A DNA stretch of 64,000 nucleotides from Tetragonia tetragonoides. Lineage: Eukaryota > Streptophyta > Magnoliopsida > Caryophyllales > Aizoaceae. Below, piece by piece: positions 1 to 13,000 of this stretch. Position numbers and translations under genes: made by a program. The notes beneath the pieces were generated by a model. That model did no database searches. It was not told the origin of the DNA and worked only from the letters and a program-made list of their open reading frames with translations. The DNA lies in contig CM076145.1 in assembly GCA_038025085.1 (NCBI GenBank), forward strand, positions 17,962,500 to 18,026,499. The letters are read 5' to 3'. The stretch's first letter is position 1, and each line of letters opens with the position of its first letter.

Positions 1-232
1 GTAATGGGAACGTGGTAAATGCTGATTCAAAACGTCCTTTGCAAATTCTGTGGAACCAGATTGTCAGCACTGGGAGGGCAATCAGCAATGGCATTGACGT
101 CTTCAGACTTGTTGTGCTCAGCAATCCGAGAAATGAAAGCTGTGATATGAGAAGCCCAATAATTATGCGCCGGTGTACATCTGGCCAGAAGGCAGCTGCA
201 CTTTCATATTTCCGATCATAGACATTGATAAT
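1..232 (-). CDS. OSCA-like coding exon 10, cut by the window edge
   Basis: Residues 606-682. After acceptor TTGTCAG/ATT it encodes [20 protein letters not shown], two membrane helices and CKGRFESAF. The reading frame is open to base 1, so the rest of the gene lies to the left of the window. Confidence 0.9.
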   Translation of the reverse strand, partial: MINVYDRKYESAAAFWPDVHRRIIIGLLISQLSFLGLLSTTSLKTSMPLLIALPVLTIWFHRICKGRFESAFTTFPL

Positions 233-3200
233 CTGACAACAAAGAAGCAGCACTAACTATATCATGAAAGTAATACAGTGCTCAGGTATATCAAATAAAA
301 GTTAAACACAGGAGATGTACTCACCATCAAGCAGAGAGAAGTCAAACAACAATAGGAAAATATAGGCCAAAGATGGGAGGATCTACAAAGACTTAAGAGT
401 TAAGACGGAAGAAGATAGAAGAAAGACTTGGTTGACTCCCATCAGGCAATTGAAATTNNNNNNNNNNNNNNNNNNNNNNNNNNNNNNNNNNNNNNNNNNN
501 NNNNNNNNNNNNNNNNNNNNNNNNNNNNNNNNNNNNNNNNNNNNNNNNNNNNNNNNNGTGTGACTATGATACCAAGGTCATAACAAACGTCAAATGGAAT
601 CAAGGAAAAGACAGTTGCAGAGAGAATCAGAACCCTACAGTGCCATTATAAAACAACCTCCAAAATAACAGAGACAAGGGGAAAAAAAGAAAGAGACAGG
701 ATTATTGTCTAGCAATATCGCTGATCGTCAACAAGAGAGCAAAACAGAAAACTCTAAAAGTCCACATCGGCCACTAATTACTTACACCCTGGGTTACTCG
801 CACTCTTCATTTCAACAGAAGTATCCGTGTTGGATCTTCAGACACTAGGATATGATATGACACTCGAACACTTAAAAAAGATCAACCAAGTATAGTATGC
901 TTAAGATATAAGGGTTCGATCCTCAGATCTACAGACGAACCCGATCCTCGGATCCCCGCGTTTGAGAAACAAAGATTACACCAAGCTAACATAAATTCAA
1001 ATATTCCAAGTGTACTTTCTGACAAGAATAACAGTGAGCAAGCCAGTCAGATAAGTTTGTGAATGAGCTCCATTATTATTTATTAGACAAGTTTCTAAAC
1101 TAAACAAGATAGTTTGATCAAAATCATGCAGCAACACAGATCGATTGGGTAACAGACACTCAGCAGAAACTAGGAAGAGGAGTGGAAGTTATAATATTTT
1201 ATATCAACTAACTTGCCAACAAAAACAAGACTTTGCACTACAGATAATGGTGGTACTTTCTGTTTTCTGCTGGGTTCTCTGGGACGAAAACACCGTTACA
1301 GCAAGCTTTGCTCCCAAAACCAATATGGCAGTTACCTAGCAAAGAATTTAAGCTAAGGGTGAGCCAGTGTTCGACAAAATGTTGTAGAACAGGCATGAGG
1401 TTCCAATTGGTAAATCTGATTCCTTCCAGAGGAGTGACATGCTGAAAGGCAGAGATAATGTCTCAAAAGGATGCTGTTCCAATGTTAGTAATGGTGAAAA
1501 TATAGACAAATTTGGATTCAGCCTTCGGTTCCCAAGATACCAGCTTTTTGTTCCAAAAGCCAAACTAGTTTAGACATTTCAATCTTTTAAAGTGGCTGAA
1601 TAATAAAAGAGGATGGTATATGGAAGGAGGATCTCATAAAATCACATTTTGATAAAATCATTTCGTGTGGCTATTCTGGAAATGACTCTACACAGACATC
1701 TTCACAAGGGGATCTTTCTCAGTAAAGAGTGCTTACAGAATACAGCTCCCAATATGGAACCAAATGTCCATTTTGAGGAACAGTTTGGAATGAAATTATG
1801 CAAAGTAATAGTCAGAAAACCATTATTTGCCTTTGAAGAATAGCTAACAATACCCAGCCCACAAGGGTAAATCTTAAGGGAAGAATGCCACTATAAATGC
1901 CTACAGAGTGGTTAGCACACAGAAATTCTGGCTTATCTGTTCTTTGCAGTTTTGCTAGATTTTCTTGGTTACATGTGCCTGGTTTCAAAACTATTGTCTC
2001 ACTTGACTGAGTCTTATTGAGATGTCTTCAACTGGTTACATCAGAACATGTGGCTGCTTTGGTTTACATCTGTTCTGTAACTGCATTCATCGTAGAATAA
2101 ATTCGTTACATTTGGCTGGCTAGAAGCCTGATGTCTAACTAGACTGAAGTCTTATTGACTGGATAGGCATAGAAACGATACCTCAACCCTCATTGATTGA
2201 TTCTCAAATGCAGGAAGATAAGGATCGCTTCTGCCAGAATGCTATTCTGTGGAGAGACCGAAACTACAACCAGATTATCCCAGACCCCAGTCAATAGAAG
2301 TCAGGCCATCAAAAGAAGCTTGTCTTGAGCTCTCAACCTTACAATCTGGTTCTTATCCCAGATACTCCAGCAAACAAAACAGGGCAGGCCTAACACAAGA
2401 AGTGATCTTCTGTGTTGATTCTGCTACCAAGGAACATAGATTGTGGGCTGTGGCTAGCTTGGGTTGCTTAGAACGATAGCGATGCTATCTCCGGTGCTGG
2501 AGCAACTCAAAGCACAAGCTCAGAAGCTGCTACTGCTGAGACAACTAATATCTAATTATATCAGGAAGCCAGGAATAGTATATTTTCAGTGATGCAAAGG
2601 TGGCCATGTTGAATGTAATAGTGATTACAATGTAATGCACCATTTTAAAGTGTAAATGTGGGTTAGAAAAGGAAGGAGGGGTAGGAGAAACATGGAAAGA
2701 GTGAATTTGATTACAACATCCATTGTAATCACAATTGTTCTACTTTAGAACAAAGATGATTACATTGGATGATGCAATCAAGCTCCCAAATCTCATATTT
2801 CTCCTCCCCCTCCTTCCTTTTCTATCCACATTTACTCTATAAAATGATGGATTACACTGTAATTATCATTGCTTACAAGTAAACGCCACCTTAATGTGAT
2901 GCCCTCCATATCCCTGGAAAGCGACATTCGGTCTCTAATATTCCTCTGATTAGTTCTAAATTAGCTTTTGCTACTTATGTAGCCAACTACGTAAATATTT
3001 TGTCTTCATTATGCATGTTTAGATTCATTATTCTGTAACTGTAAATTCACAGTTTGTATATAAACTTAGTTTGCTTCTACTGCACACATGATCAGCATTG
3101 AATGACTCCCTTCCCAATCACCCTCTCTTTTTCAATTGCACGACCTTTTTTCTCTACATGCCCACATACTCACTGGTGCACAGACCTCCATTCATGGCTC

Positions 3201-4094
3201 ATAGACATGAACGTGCACAGACTGTTGCACACTAAGAATATAAATATATATACTATATGTAGTGCAATCCTTATACCATGCATCGGCATATATAATCATA
3301 TGTGACAATAAGTGTACGTGCGTGTATATATAGCTTCAGCTGCAAGGCACAGATCATACCTGATGTCGGAAAACCAAGTAAGCAAAAGCAAAGAAGACAA
3401 TGATGAAAGGTAAAAGTATAGGTGCGACCACCGAGTACACGAGCCCAAGCAATAAGTAAAGCTGTATCCGAGGTTCATATGTATGGAAGTCCAGGAAACC
3501 AGGATCCATTGCTTCCTCCCTGTCTAGCTCTGTTTTAACCAACAAAGTATTCTTTAGATGGAAAAGAACTAGCGGAACTAATCTGAAGACCTCAGCAGCA
3601 ACACCGGCCCAACCATCAACCATAATGTAAGTTATGAAGAAAGTGGCTTTCATTGGAATTGATGCTCCAATAGTTTTAGGAATCCTACAAGGACGCGTAG
3701 CATAAAACAAATTGTGCAGAACAGCATAAGATGATGTTGCTCAATCGAAGAAGTCTAATGCAGGCAAACACATCACGTTCACTTAGCTAGAAAGTACAAA
3801 ACTCCCATTTTTTAAACCACCATTAAAAATAATAAGAGGACAAAAAATCAGTAGCTGAAAAATCAACGGGTAAATTGCATTCAAGCTTTGGAGGAAAAAA
3901 AGCCAGAGCTTGGTAAAAGATTAAGATACTTTCAGTATAAAACACGTTAGAGTTTTTAAAAATGGAATAGAAGTTTCAGATAATATTTCAAAAAGCTTGG
4001 CAAAATCCTATCTTGAAATTGATCAAAACCATCTAAACTTTTTGACTGAAACAAGGGTTCTTAATTAACGCCCAAAAATCACGTGAACAGAAGG

Positions 4095-4128
<34 letters not shown>

Positions 4129-7100
4129 AACATAAAAGTTCAATATTTTAAGGTGTCATACTTACTTTTTTTTTAGACATGAGAAAATTTTATTAATCAT
4201 CAATTGGGGAAAGAATACAATGGAGGAGGATAAGGTATCCTCAAAGAACAAGAACAAAATATCTACAAGTCACACCAATAGCGTTGAATATCCGTAACTG
4301 GCACACCCTCAAAGGCTCCACCTACCTTAACCCAAAGGGAGGCCAAATAAACTATATGTTCCCAAACCAAATAAATATTCTTCTCCGCATCGGAGAACAC
4401 CCTCGAGTTCTTCTCTAGCCAAATGCACCAGAGAATAGCCACACAAGCACATCGCCACAAAATCCTTCCCTCCTTCCCCCTCCTCAAAGCAGAAAATCGC
4501 AACTGAAGGAAATGTACACTATAGCAGGCCACACAAATGGCTCCCCCCACAACAGTCTATCCCACAAGGACCTGGCTAAAGTACACATCACAAACAAATG
4601 CAAACAATCTCCCATCCTGACGACACATTACACACATACCCGGAAGAAGACACCAGCCCAGCCTCCGCCGTCGCACCATATCATAAGCGTACAACTTGCC
4701 AAGCACCAAAGTCCCCACAAAAGCACGTACCTTCAGAGGAACCTTAGACTTCTAAATATAAGTGGATAAGGGAAAGTGTGGAAACTGTGAGGGAAGGCTT
4801 AGGTGATGGAGGAAGGACTTGCAAGAGAAGACGCCAGAGGAGTCCCCAATCCAAGTCCGAGAATCGTCCCTAGGGACAAGGAGAGTATTGTGGAGGACAC
4901 CCAGGAGAGAAACGAGTTCATACTTACTAATATAAATCACTTTCAAAGATTATAGTTTTAAGTTCAGTGAATAGATACTTAAGAAATGGCATAGTTGATT
5001 AAATGTAATTCCTAAAAACAATCTAAATATCTGATCTTTTTACTAGATGTATCTGATACTTAGATCTTTTAGGATTCACATTACATTAAGTAGAAACCAG
5101 GAGGGCACCAGCAGCATAAGAGCGAAGAGAGGTTAGGTATACAACTCTTTCCCAGAAGAAATCGTGAGATGATGTAGAAGAGTGGAAGGGTAATAGACAC
5201 GAGATTAAAGGCGCTGCTCTCTAAAACTCCTATCAAAACGTAATTTGGCCCCTATTCTGATTCAATATCAGACAAACACCCCAATGATTCATAAGCTAGG
5301 CCATACTTGCTTTTGTAGCCCTGTTTGCTTGGGAGTTGGTTTTCAAGGGGAACCACAGAGCTATATCAAGAACCTACCAAAACCAAGGCCCTTCTCTTTA
5401 GGTCTACGCACAACGTTCCAACTCAAAAGGCTATCTCTTCTCCTTTTCAGGTTATAACACCAATTGTTATAATAAACAGATACTAACTGACAGCTATTAA
5501 AGCTACAAATATCCTCCAACCAAGCAAATTAAAAAGGATGCGAGAAAAGTTCCATATCATGTTTAAAATTAACCCAAAACCGCACTACTGTCTAAACTCT
5601 AAAGCATATTCAACCAGATGCTAATTTAAGCCAAATATATTGATCTAATTCATGAGTCACCTTTTAACTGATTTAACATCTATCAGACATTTAAAGGACC
5701 CTGTAAAAACCCACTGAAGCATCTATTCATTGTAGATATATGAAACGAAAAGGGGAATAAAAGAAAGATTGATTTGCATCATGCGAACTCTCTAAACTGA
5801 AATCTAATACATTGGAAAAGCTACTTCACTTACTGAGCAGGGGACTGATGCAGAAACCTATGGAGTTGCTCAAATGCTGTTCCTGCGATGATATTTGTAA
5901 GGAACACATTCACTAGTATAAACACGTGATATTTCCCTGCAGCTCTTCTCTCCAAATACGAGTATGAGGTGAAGCCTTCTATCTTGGAGATAAACATTAC
6001 AACCATTGGAATGAGGAGGAGAAATATCTTCAGTATAATGCCAGGAACATATCCTTGGATAAAAGACTTAACTACTTTCCTGAAACATTATCAAAAAGAA
6101 ATTAGGCTGAAACTTCCATTCCATGTACAAATACAGGAGGTAGGGCATGCCTAGTAAAGAAAAACAATTTAACAACCGTTGCACTTTATATTAGTTCATT
6201 GTGCATATCATATCCTCATAGGCGGTTTTGTTTTGCATGTGATTGATACAAATGGGCATAATTCTGTAAGTATACACGTCCTAAAACGAATAAAAGCCAT
6301 GTGCCCCCACTGACTAACATTGACAATGTCTTGCTTATCCATATCTTCACAATCAACCAATGGTAAATAGGACAAAAGAAACTAAGTTATTCCTCAAACT
6401 GTTCAAGCATCTGCGATGAACAATTCACTCGTTTACTGGTATGAACAAGAGCATCTTTGAGCCTTACTAAATCTGTGCGAGCTCAAATCTCATAAAGAGT
6501 TCACATGAGTTATGTAAAGCCCAAAGTCTAACGTTCACGCCCCCCTGCCTTGCAGGTTAGGCCCAAGAAGGCAAGAACCAGTCACATTCTATGCATCTTA
6601 GGGTTTAGTAAGGTAAGAAACTAAGAACTGCGATAAAGAAACAGTTCAAAAGACAAAACACACACAACATACAATGAAAGCATTTGCGGGTAAAAAACAC
6701 TTTGAGTAATTTTTTTGTCAAATAGCTTTTGAAACACATTTTCTTTTTAAGTGCTACCTTCAATCTAAATAATATTGACCTAATTTGACCCTTACTTTAC
6801 CACTATTTGACTCTAAAATAACAACTTTGGTAGTTTCCATCTCCATTTGCCTTTAACTTAGGTCCTTTTTTAGCTTTAAGATACTGATTAACAAGAAGAA
6901 AGAAAAAAAATGTGCTAAAATTATAAAAGGTAGTTTCTGGCAAAATGACCTAAGAAAAAGAGGTCTCTGACAAATCTTCCCTAGAAAAAAAAAATGTGGT
7001 CCGTATCCAAACTGATCCTATATGAGCAGCTTTGAGCATTTACTCGCATCAATGGCAATAGTAAACAGTAACACCTTAACTCAACCAAAGAGGCAAACCA

Positions 7101-9927
7101 TGGCATAGAAGCTACATCAACAAATTATAGGTCTGGATGCATATCAATGAGCACAAATGTTCTAACACAAACAACCTAGGGCACATAAACTTGCATGCAT
7201 TGCTATTTTTTCCCAAGAAGTTGTGCTTCCCGTTGATTAATACCTGTTCCACAATCCAATACAGGATAGCTTAGGACAAATATCCTATTACATAAATGAG
7301 AAGCTTCATGCATAATGAATGTTCCCAATCATATCTACCAGTATTACTTGATTATGAAGTACAGTACAGTGCAGATATACTGGTGGCTATAAGATATCGG
7401 TGCAATATAACATCTTTTTTGGTTAAAATCCAAATATTCAACCACCAATAGATAAAACAAACTACAACAAATGACTTACTTTTCAATTAACTTTTTTAGA
7501 AAAGGAAGGACCTTCTCAATTCCATTAATGTTGGCCAATGATTGTACGAACGCTATAGGGACTATATAAAAGAATATGAGAAAGAAAAGGGCAACACCCA
7601 TGAGTAGCCTTCGGACTTTGTGTTCAACATAAGGTATTGCAAGATTATTCCAGTAAACATCACTGGGTTCAGGAGCCCATTCAATTAACCATTCGGTAGG
7701 GTTACTGGATTGCTGAGTTTGAGCGCAAACAGCAGCTCCCCATCGACTTTTAAATGAGACAAATGCCGTAGGCAATATAGCTTCAGGGTCACTTAGAACT
7801 CTTGCTCTTTCTGCTGCTTCCTATGTAAATAAGGAAACATCAAATGAGAAGAGTAAAAGGAACCAAATTTATTTATTTTTTCAAAAATGTGCATCTCAAA
7901 GATGAAAAATAGTACCATTCTTGGATAGGATGGACAATCATATGAGTATTATTTTACTACATAACTTATAAGGAACTAATCTTTTCTAGAAGTTCAGTAC
8001 ATTGGTATGTAGGGTTCTAATTCATTTTGAACAGAAATTACTGCAAACCATAGCCCTGGCAACAACAAATTTCATCGAACTAAAAAGCACAAAAGAAAGG
8101 TTTACAAAGTCTATTACATGATGTATTAAGTCCTATTTCACCAGCAGTAACTGATTATACACAGGGGCTAGGTGAGGAATAGAGTAGAAGAGACCTATAA
8201 TATTCAAAACTTTCCAATGGGGTCTGATGAAATACGTATTTACCTTTCACCCATTCTAACTAAGGCTGTACAACAACAATTATTCTGAACAAAGGCATAT
8301 GGTAACAGTACATGTAAGCCATGGTAGAAAGAGCACTTACTTGTTCAGTTAGTATATCAATCTCCTTAGTGTAGTAATCAATTGAATCAACACGAGTGCC
8401 CCAAAGACCACAAAAGCCTGTCTGTAAAATACTGGACTTAGGCATGGGCTTGTTTTTAGTTCACAAGTATAACATGGAAATACTTCAACAGTCCTCATAA
8501 GTTAAACTATACAATTAGAATAGGAGAAGAATTCTCATAATAATGTTTCATCCAAGCTTCAAAAAGGAGAAGAATACCTTAGTAGTGGGCTTGCTTGAAG
8601 GATATCGCTCATATTTGTTCTGATAATAGGTTAGCCAGTTCTGCATACTCTTCTTCTTCTCAACCAATTTTGCCAGTTTATTGGCATTGTACACAACCTG
8701 GCAGCAGCATAGGAAATAATGCAAATAACAACATCAATAAGCCGTTAGATTAGCAAAAGAGAGTAATAGATATGATTTCTTAACAATGTTATCAGCAAAA
8801 TCCAAATAGCTCAACTCTTTTTTTTGAAACCCAGACTGGATGAGCAGTTGAAATTATTTGAAAAGGAATGAAAGCCTTGCCTAGTTCAGTTTCTCTATGG
8901 GCTCTGTTTATTTTCTTTTCCCCGAAAAACCTGGCTATCCAGGCTTGCCCTATTAGTTCCACGGGCCCGGAAGTTAATGTCCAGGAAAACCTTGACTAGC
9001 CCTAAGGGACCTCGAACTTTCTAGACAAACTGAGAGAAAACTAGAACTCATGAGTACGAGAATGATCGGTTTAGCAATACGTGCTACTGCTACATATGCA
9101 AGTTGCTGGGCATGCAAGTGGTTTTTGAATTGGTGAGAAGATCATGATCAATAACCCTGGACCAATACCTCAAGGCTAACTGTCTAGTCCACGTTTTAAA
9201 AATTGATTGCTGGTTGATCACATAATCTCTAAATTTTTGGATTGCATAATCCTGTTAATTAAAGACTGAAAAAACTACACTGCATACCTGATTTAAGAGA
9301 TAATGATTAGGATGATTAACACAAAAGAAATGTTCAACATGCTCACTGACAGATTCATCGGGATCTGGAGGAACATTTCTCACAAGAACCTGAAACAGAA
9401 ATAGGATCGTCAAAAGACAAGACAACAGAAGCGATATATCTTGGTACCGTAAATATACAGTCTTAGGCTTATAACCAGAATAAGAAAGACATGAAAAGAA
9501 GTAAAGAAACCTTAAAGTAGTACATATTACAACCAATCTTAACCACTGCAGCCCTCCCCAAATGCATGGCACGTGGCAAACCCGACACCCCTTCCCTTAA
9601 TAGAAGTGCTGTCTCTGGTGGCCTCCCCCCCCCCCCAAACAAAAACCCCTTCCTCCCATTCCCCACTCCCCTTCGCACGTGGCACTACGTCCAACTGCAA
9701 TCTCGTCCAGTGGCTGCTCAGCTCAGACTTCAGGCACCCTTCCTTCTGCTTCGAGTTTCCTCTCTCCTCACCTCCCCCTCCCCACTGAATACCTTATTCT
9801 ATTTTAGCCATCAGAATATGATGTAATAGATATTACACACATATGTACAAATTTAGCCATAAAAATAGGATGTAATTTAGATATTGGCTGTTTATTTAGA
9901 GATGTCTGGTTCAGTAAATTAGTTGTT

Positions 9928-10023
<96 letters not shown>

Positions 10024-13000
10024 TATAGATATATAGATATATACGTGAGACTGTGAGAGGACAAGTAGTCCCCAGAATGACAAACCAACTACAAATCCCT
10101 CAATGATGTTCAACGTCGGTAAGGGAGCCGCTTTGGCTCAAGGGGGCGCCAAATAAACCACTCGATCCATACAAAATCAACCGCTTCCGAAAAAATCCAT
10201 GCAGTCCACTCCAACCATGTGCACCAGAAAGTGCTGAAAAAGCACACCGCCAAAGTAATCTAGTCTCCTTTCCCCTACCCTATCCAACCATCCCTGCAAA
10301 TGCGCAAAAGTAGCTGGACAAACAATTTACTTCCCCCTTATAGCAAGGAGTCTCTGCCAACATCTCCAACCAAACTCACACTGCTGGATTAAACTGGTTT
10401 CCCAGCCCGGTCTCCCCTGCTGCAGCATATCACCGGGTATTCAACCAACCTAGTACCAAGGTCCAACTCCAAACAAAGGCACCCACCTCAAAGGGGAACC
10501 TTCAGCTTCCAAATCAAACTATTACATTGTGATGGTAGGCTAAGATGCTGAAGAAAGGGTTTTCAGGACCCCGAAAGGATTTCCAACCCAAACGCGAGAG
10601 TCTGCAGTGGACCCAATCTGAATGGCGACTAGAACGCTAAGCAATTTTGGTCAACTAATTCATTTCCCAATCCGGGGGGGGGGGGGGGGGGGGGGGGGCA
10701 CATCATAGAGAGTAGACTGAAAACTGGGGATATCAGAAGAGAACAAGGAGTCCCCATTCCATACATCCTCCCTGAACCGTACCTGGTGTCCATTACCCAC
10801 ATTTAACCAAAGGAAAGAAAAAAGACTATATTTGCAAGATGATTTTCCATGCGAAAGCATGGGAAACAGTAGAACAGGCATGAGCTTATCACCCATTCTG
10901 CAAGTTACCCAGTGCCATAGGGACTTTGACCCCATAGGGAAACGGAAAACCACTTACCCAACATCAAGATGTTCTTGGACAGCACCCTCCCACAAGGCCA
11001 CAACCCAATCCCCCCCCCCCCCCCCGCCCCCCTCATCATGGATCTACAAACTAAATTCCAACTAACAAGGTGACCCCTCAAACTCCAATCAGACCTAGAC
11101 CATAAAAGATCTCTCACCATCCTCTCTACTTAAACACGGACAAATAGTAGAGCGGGATACTAGACAAACAAGAATGAAGGATAGTAACCCTCCCACCCAA
11201 AGAAATATATCTCCCCTTCCACCCATCTAGACACTTAGCCACCCTAGCCACAACAGAATCCCAAAAAGAGGTCGAACGAGAACCCAAGAGGTACACCTAA
11301 CTAAAGAAACTACTAGTTACACATCCCCCACCATTTTGGTGATCATTGATTTGAAATTGATTAGAACCATCAAACCATTTAAGCTATTCTCATCCATGAA
11401 ATTCATTTTTTTTTTTAGATAAGAAATTTTTTTATTAATCAATCAATGAAAGAATACAAAAAAGGTGGAGGACAAGAAGTCCTCCAAAGAGAAGCAAAAA
11501 AAACATATCTACAAGTCCCGCCACTGTAACTGAACAAGTGTAAGGGGGACACCCTTGAAGGCCCCTGCCTTTGCCCAAAGTGATGCCAAAAAACAGTGTG
11601 ATCCCAAATATTATCCACTGTTTTTCCAGACGCAGAAAAAATCCTCGAGTTCCGTTCTAGCTAAATACACCACAGAATAGCCAAAGACGCACACCTCCAC
11701 CACAACTTACCCTCCCTCCCTTTCCCTCATCCATGAAATTCATGGGGTATCACATAGTTCTATAATAGAAAAACAAATTAAGAGTGGTAACCTTTAAGAT
11801 GGCTTACCGTAAATTGATCTGGACGTCGATCTGAAGAAGCTATAAACTGCAACCTCATCGTCATTATTGTTTTATATTCTTTATATAGCATATAACACAC
11901 CCAAAACGTGCAAACATATGCAACAACAAGATGTGCCCAAAATCTGCAAGGAACAAGCAACAAAAGTGATTATATGAATACAAAAGAAAATTGTTATCTC
12001 TCTTACATTCATACAATATATAGCTAACAATAACATCCTATATTCCTATCAGAAAAGGAGGGGGGAAATGGCAACAATTAAAGCCAAGTGATATAAACTC
12101 CTGAATGCCAGCCGAAAAGAAGCAGTGTCGTGGACAAGGGATGACATGGCTCCAGTCAATTATCTTATAATATACGTTGGAAAACAACTGTATATCCACA
12201 AGCATAATAGTTTTGGAATAAAGGCCTCTACCAAAGGCCAGAAACCTTAGCATCCTCCTTCCTCTTTCTCTGTTAAGGCTAACAGAGTCTCTATGGCAAA
12301 TAGTAAGCCTTTTTGATTTATCCACTCATGTTTATGTATTCTAAATATTTGAAAATTTCCAAAAAGATTTGTGCTACTGTTGAACCCCCTTCTCATTTAT
12401 TCACTACTTTTGCATTTAGCAGAGTTACACTTGTAAATTTTCACTGAATTTCCCTTCTCTAGTGAGACATAATCTTCAAATCACAAGGGTTTCTTGTTCA
12501 TGTGAGATTTGATCTTCGTTTCATAAGGAAACAGGATATAGAAGATGATGGGAAAGGTCCTTGGGCATTTTGCTAGACAAACTGTTGACTCTAACCTTTT
12601 TTTTTCTTTTCTTTTGTCTTTTCTTTATCTTTAACAGGAAAGGAGAATACATTCATTCCTTTTTCTGGTTCTTCTCCCTTTTCCAACCCCCACGCGGGCA
12701 CGCATCCCAAAATAGAGAAAAGAAGAAAAAAAAAGTGATAAGAAACAACACAGATACACCACGTGCAAAATATCACTATTTCTCAAGATGAGTTAGTTGC
12801 TTCACCATGTTACTTGTAGGAAAAGAGGTATTAGAGTGACAAGTCACAAAGTTCTCAAATTGCAAGATAAGGAAGAAGTCCCTTTCCAGTTCCCATTCCC
12901 CAGATTAAAGCCTGAGACAAGATAAAATAGAACAAAATAAGCAGACAAGCTAGAAGGGTATATTAGATAGACACCCAGCAAGCTCAATCATCTTCTCTAG

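Noticed and set aside
3102..3305. Short plus-strand frames opposite the channel gene
   Set aside because: Intronic, short, and without domains or splice support.
9919..10113. Open frames of alternating Tyr-Ile residues
   Set aside because: They are translations of the AT microsatellite, not genes.
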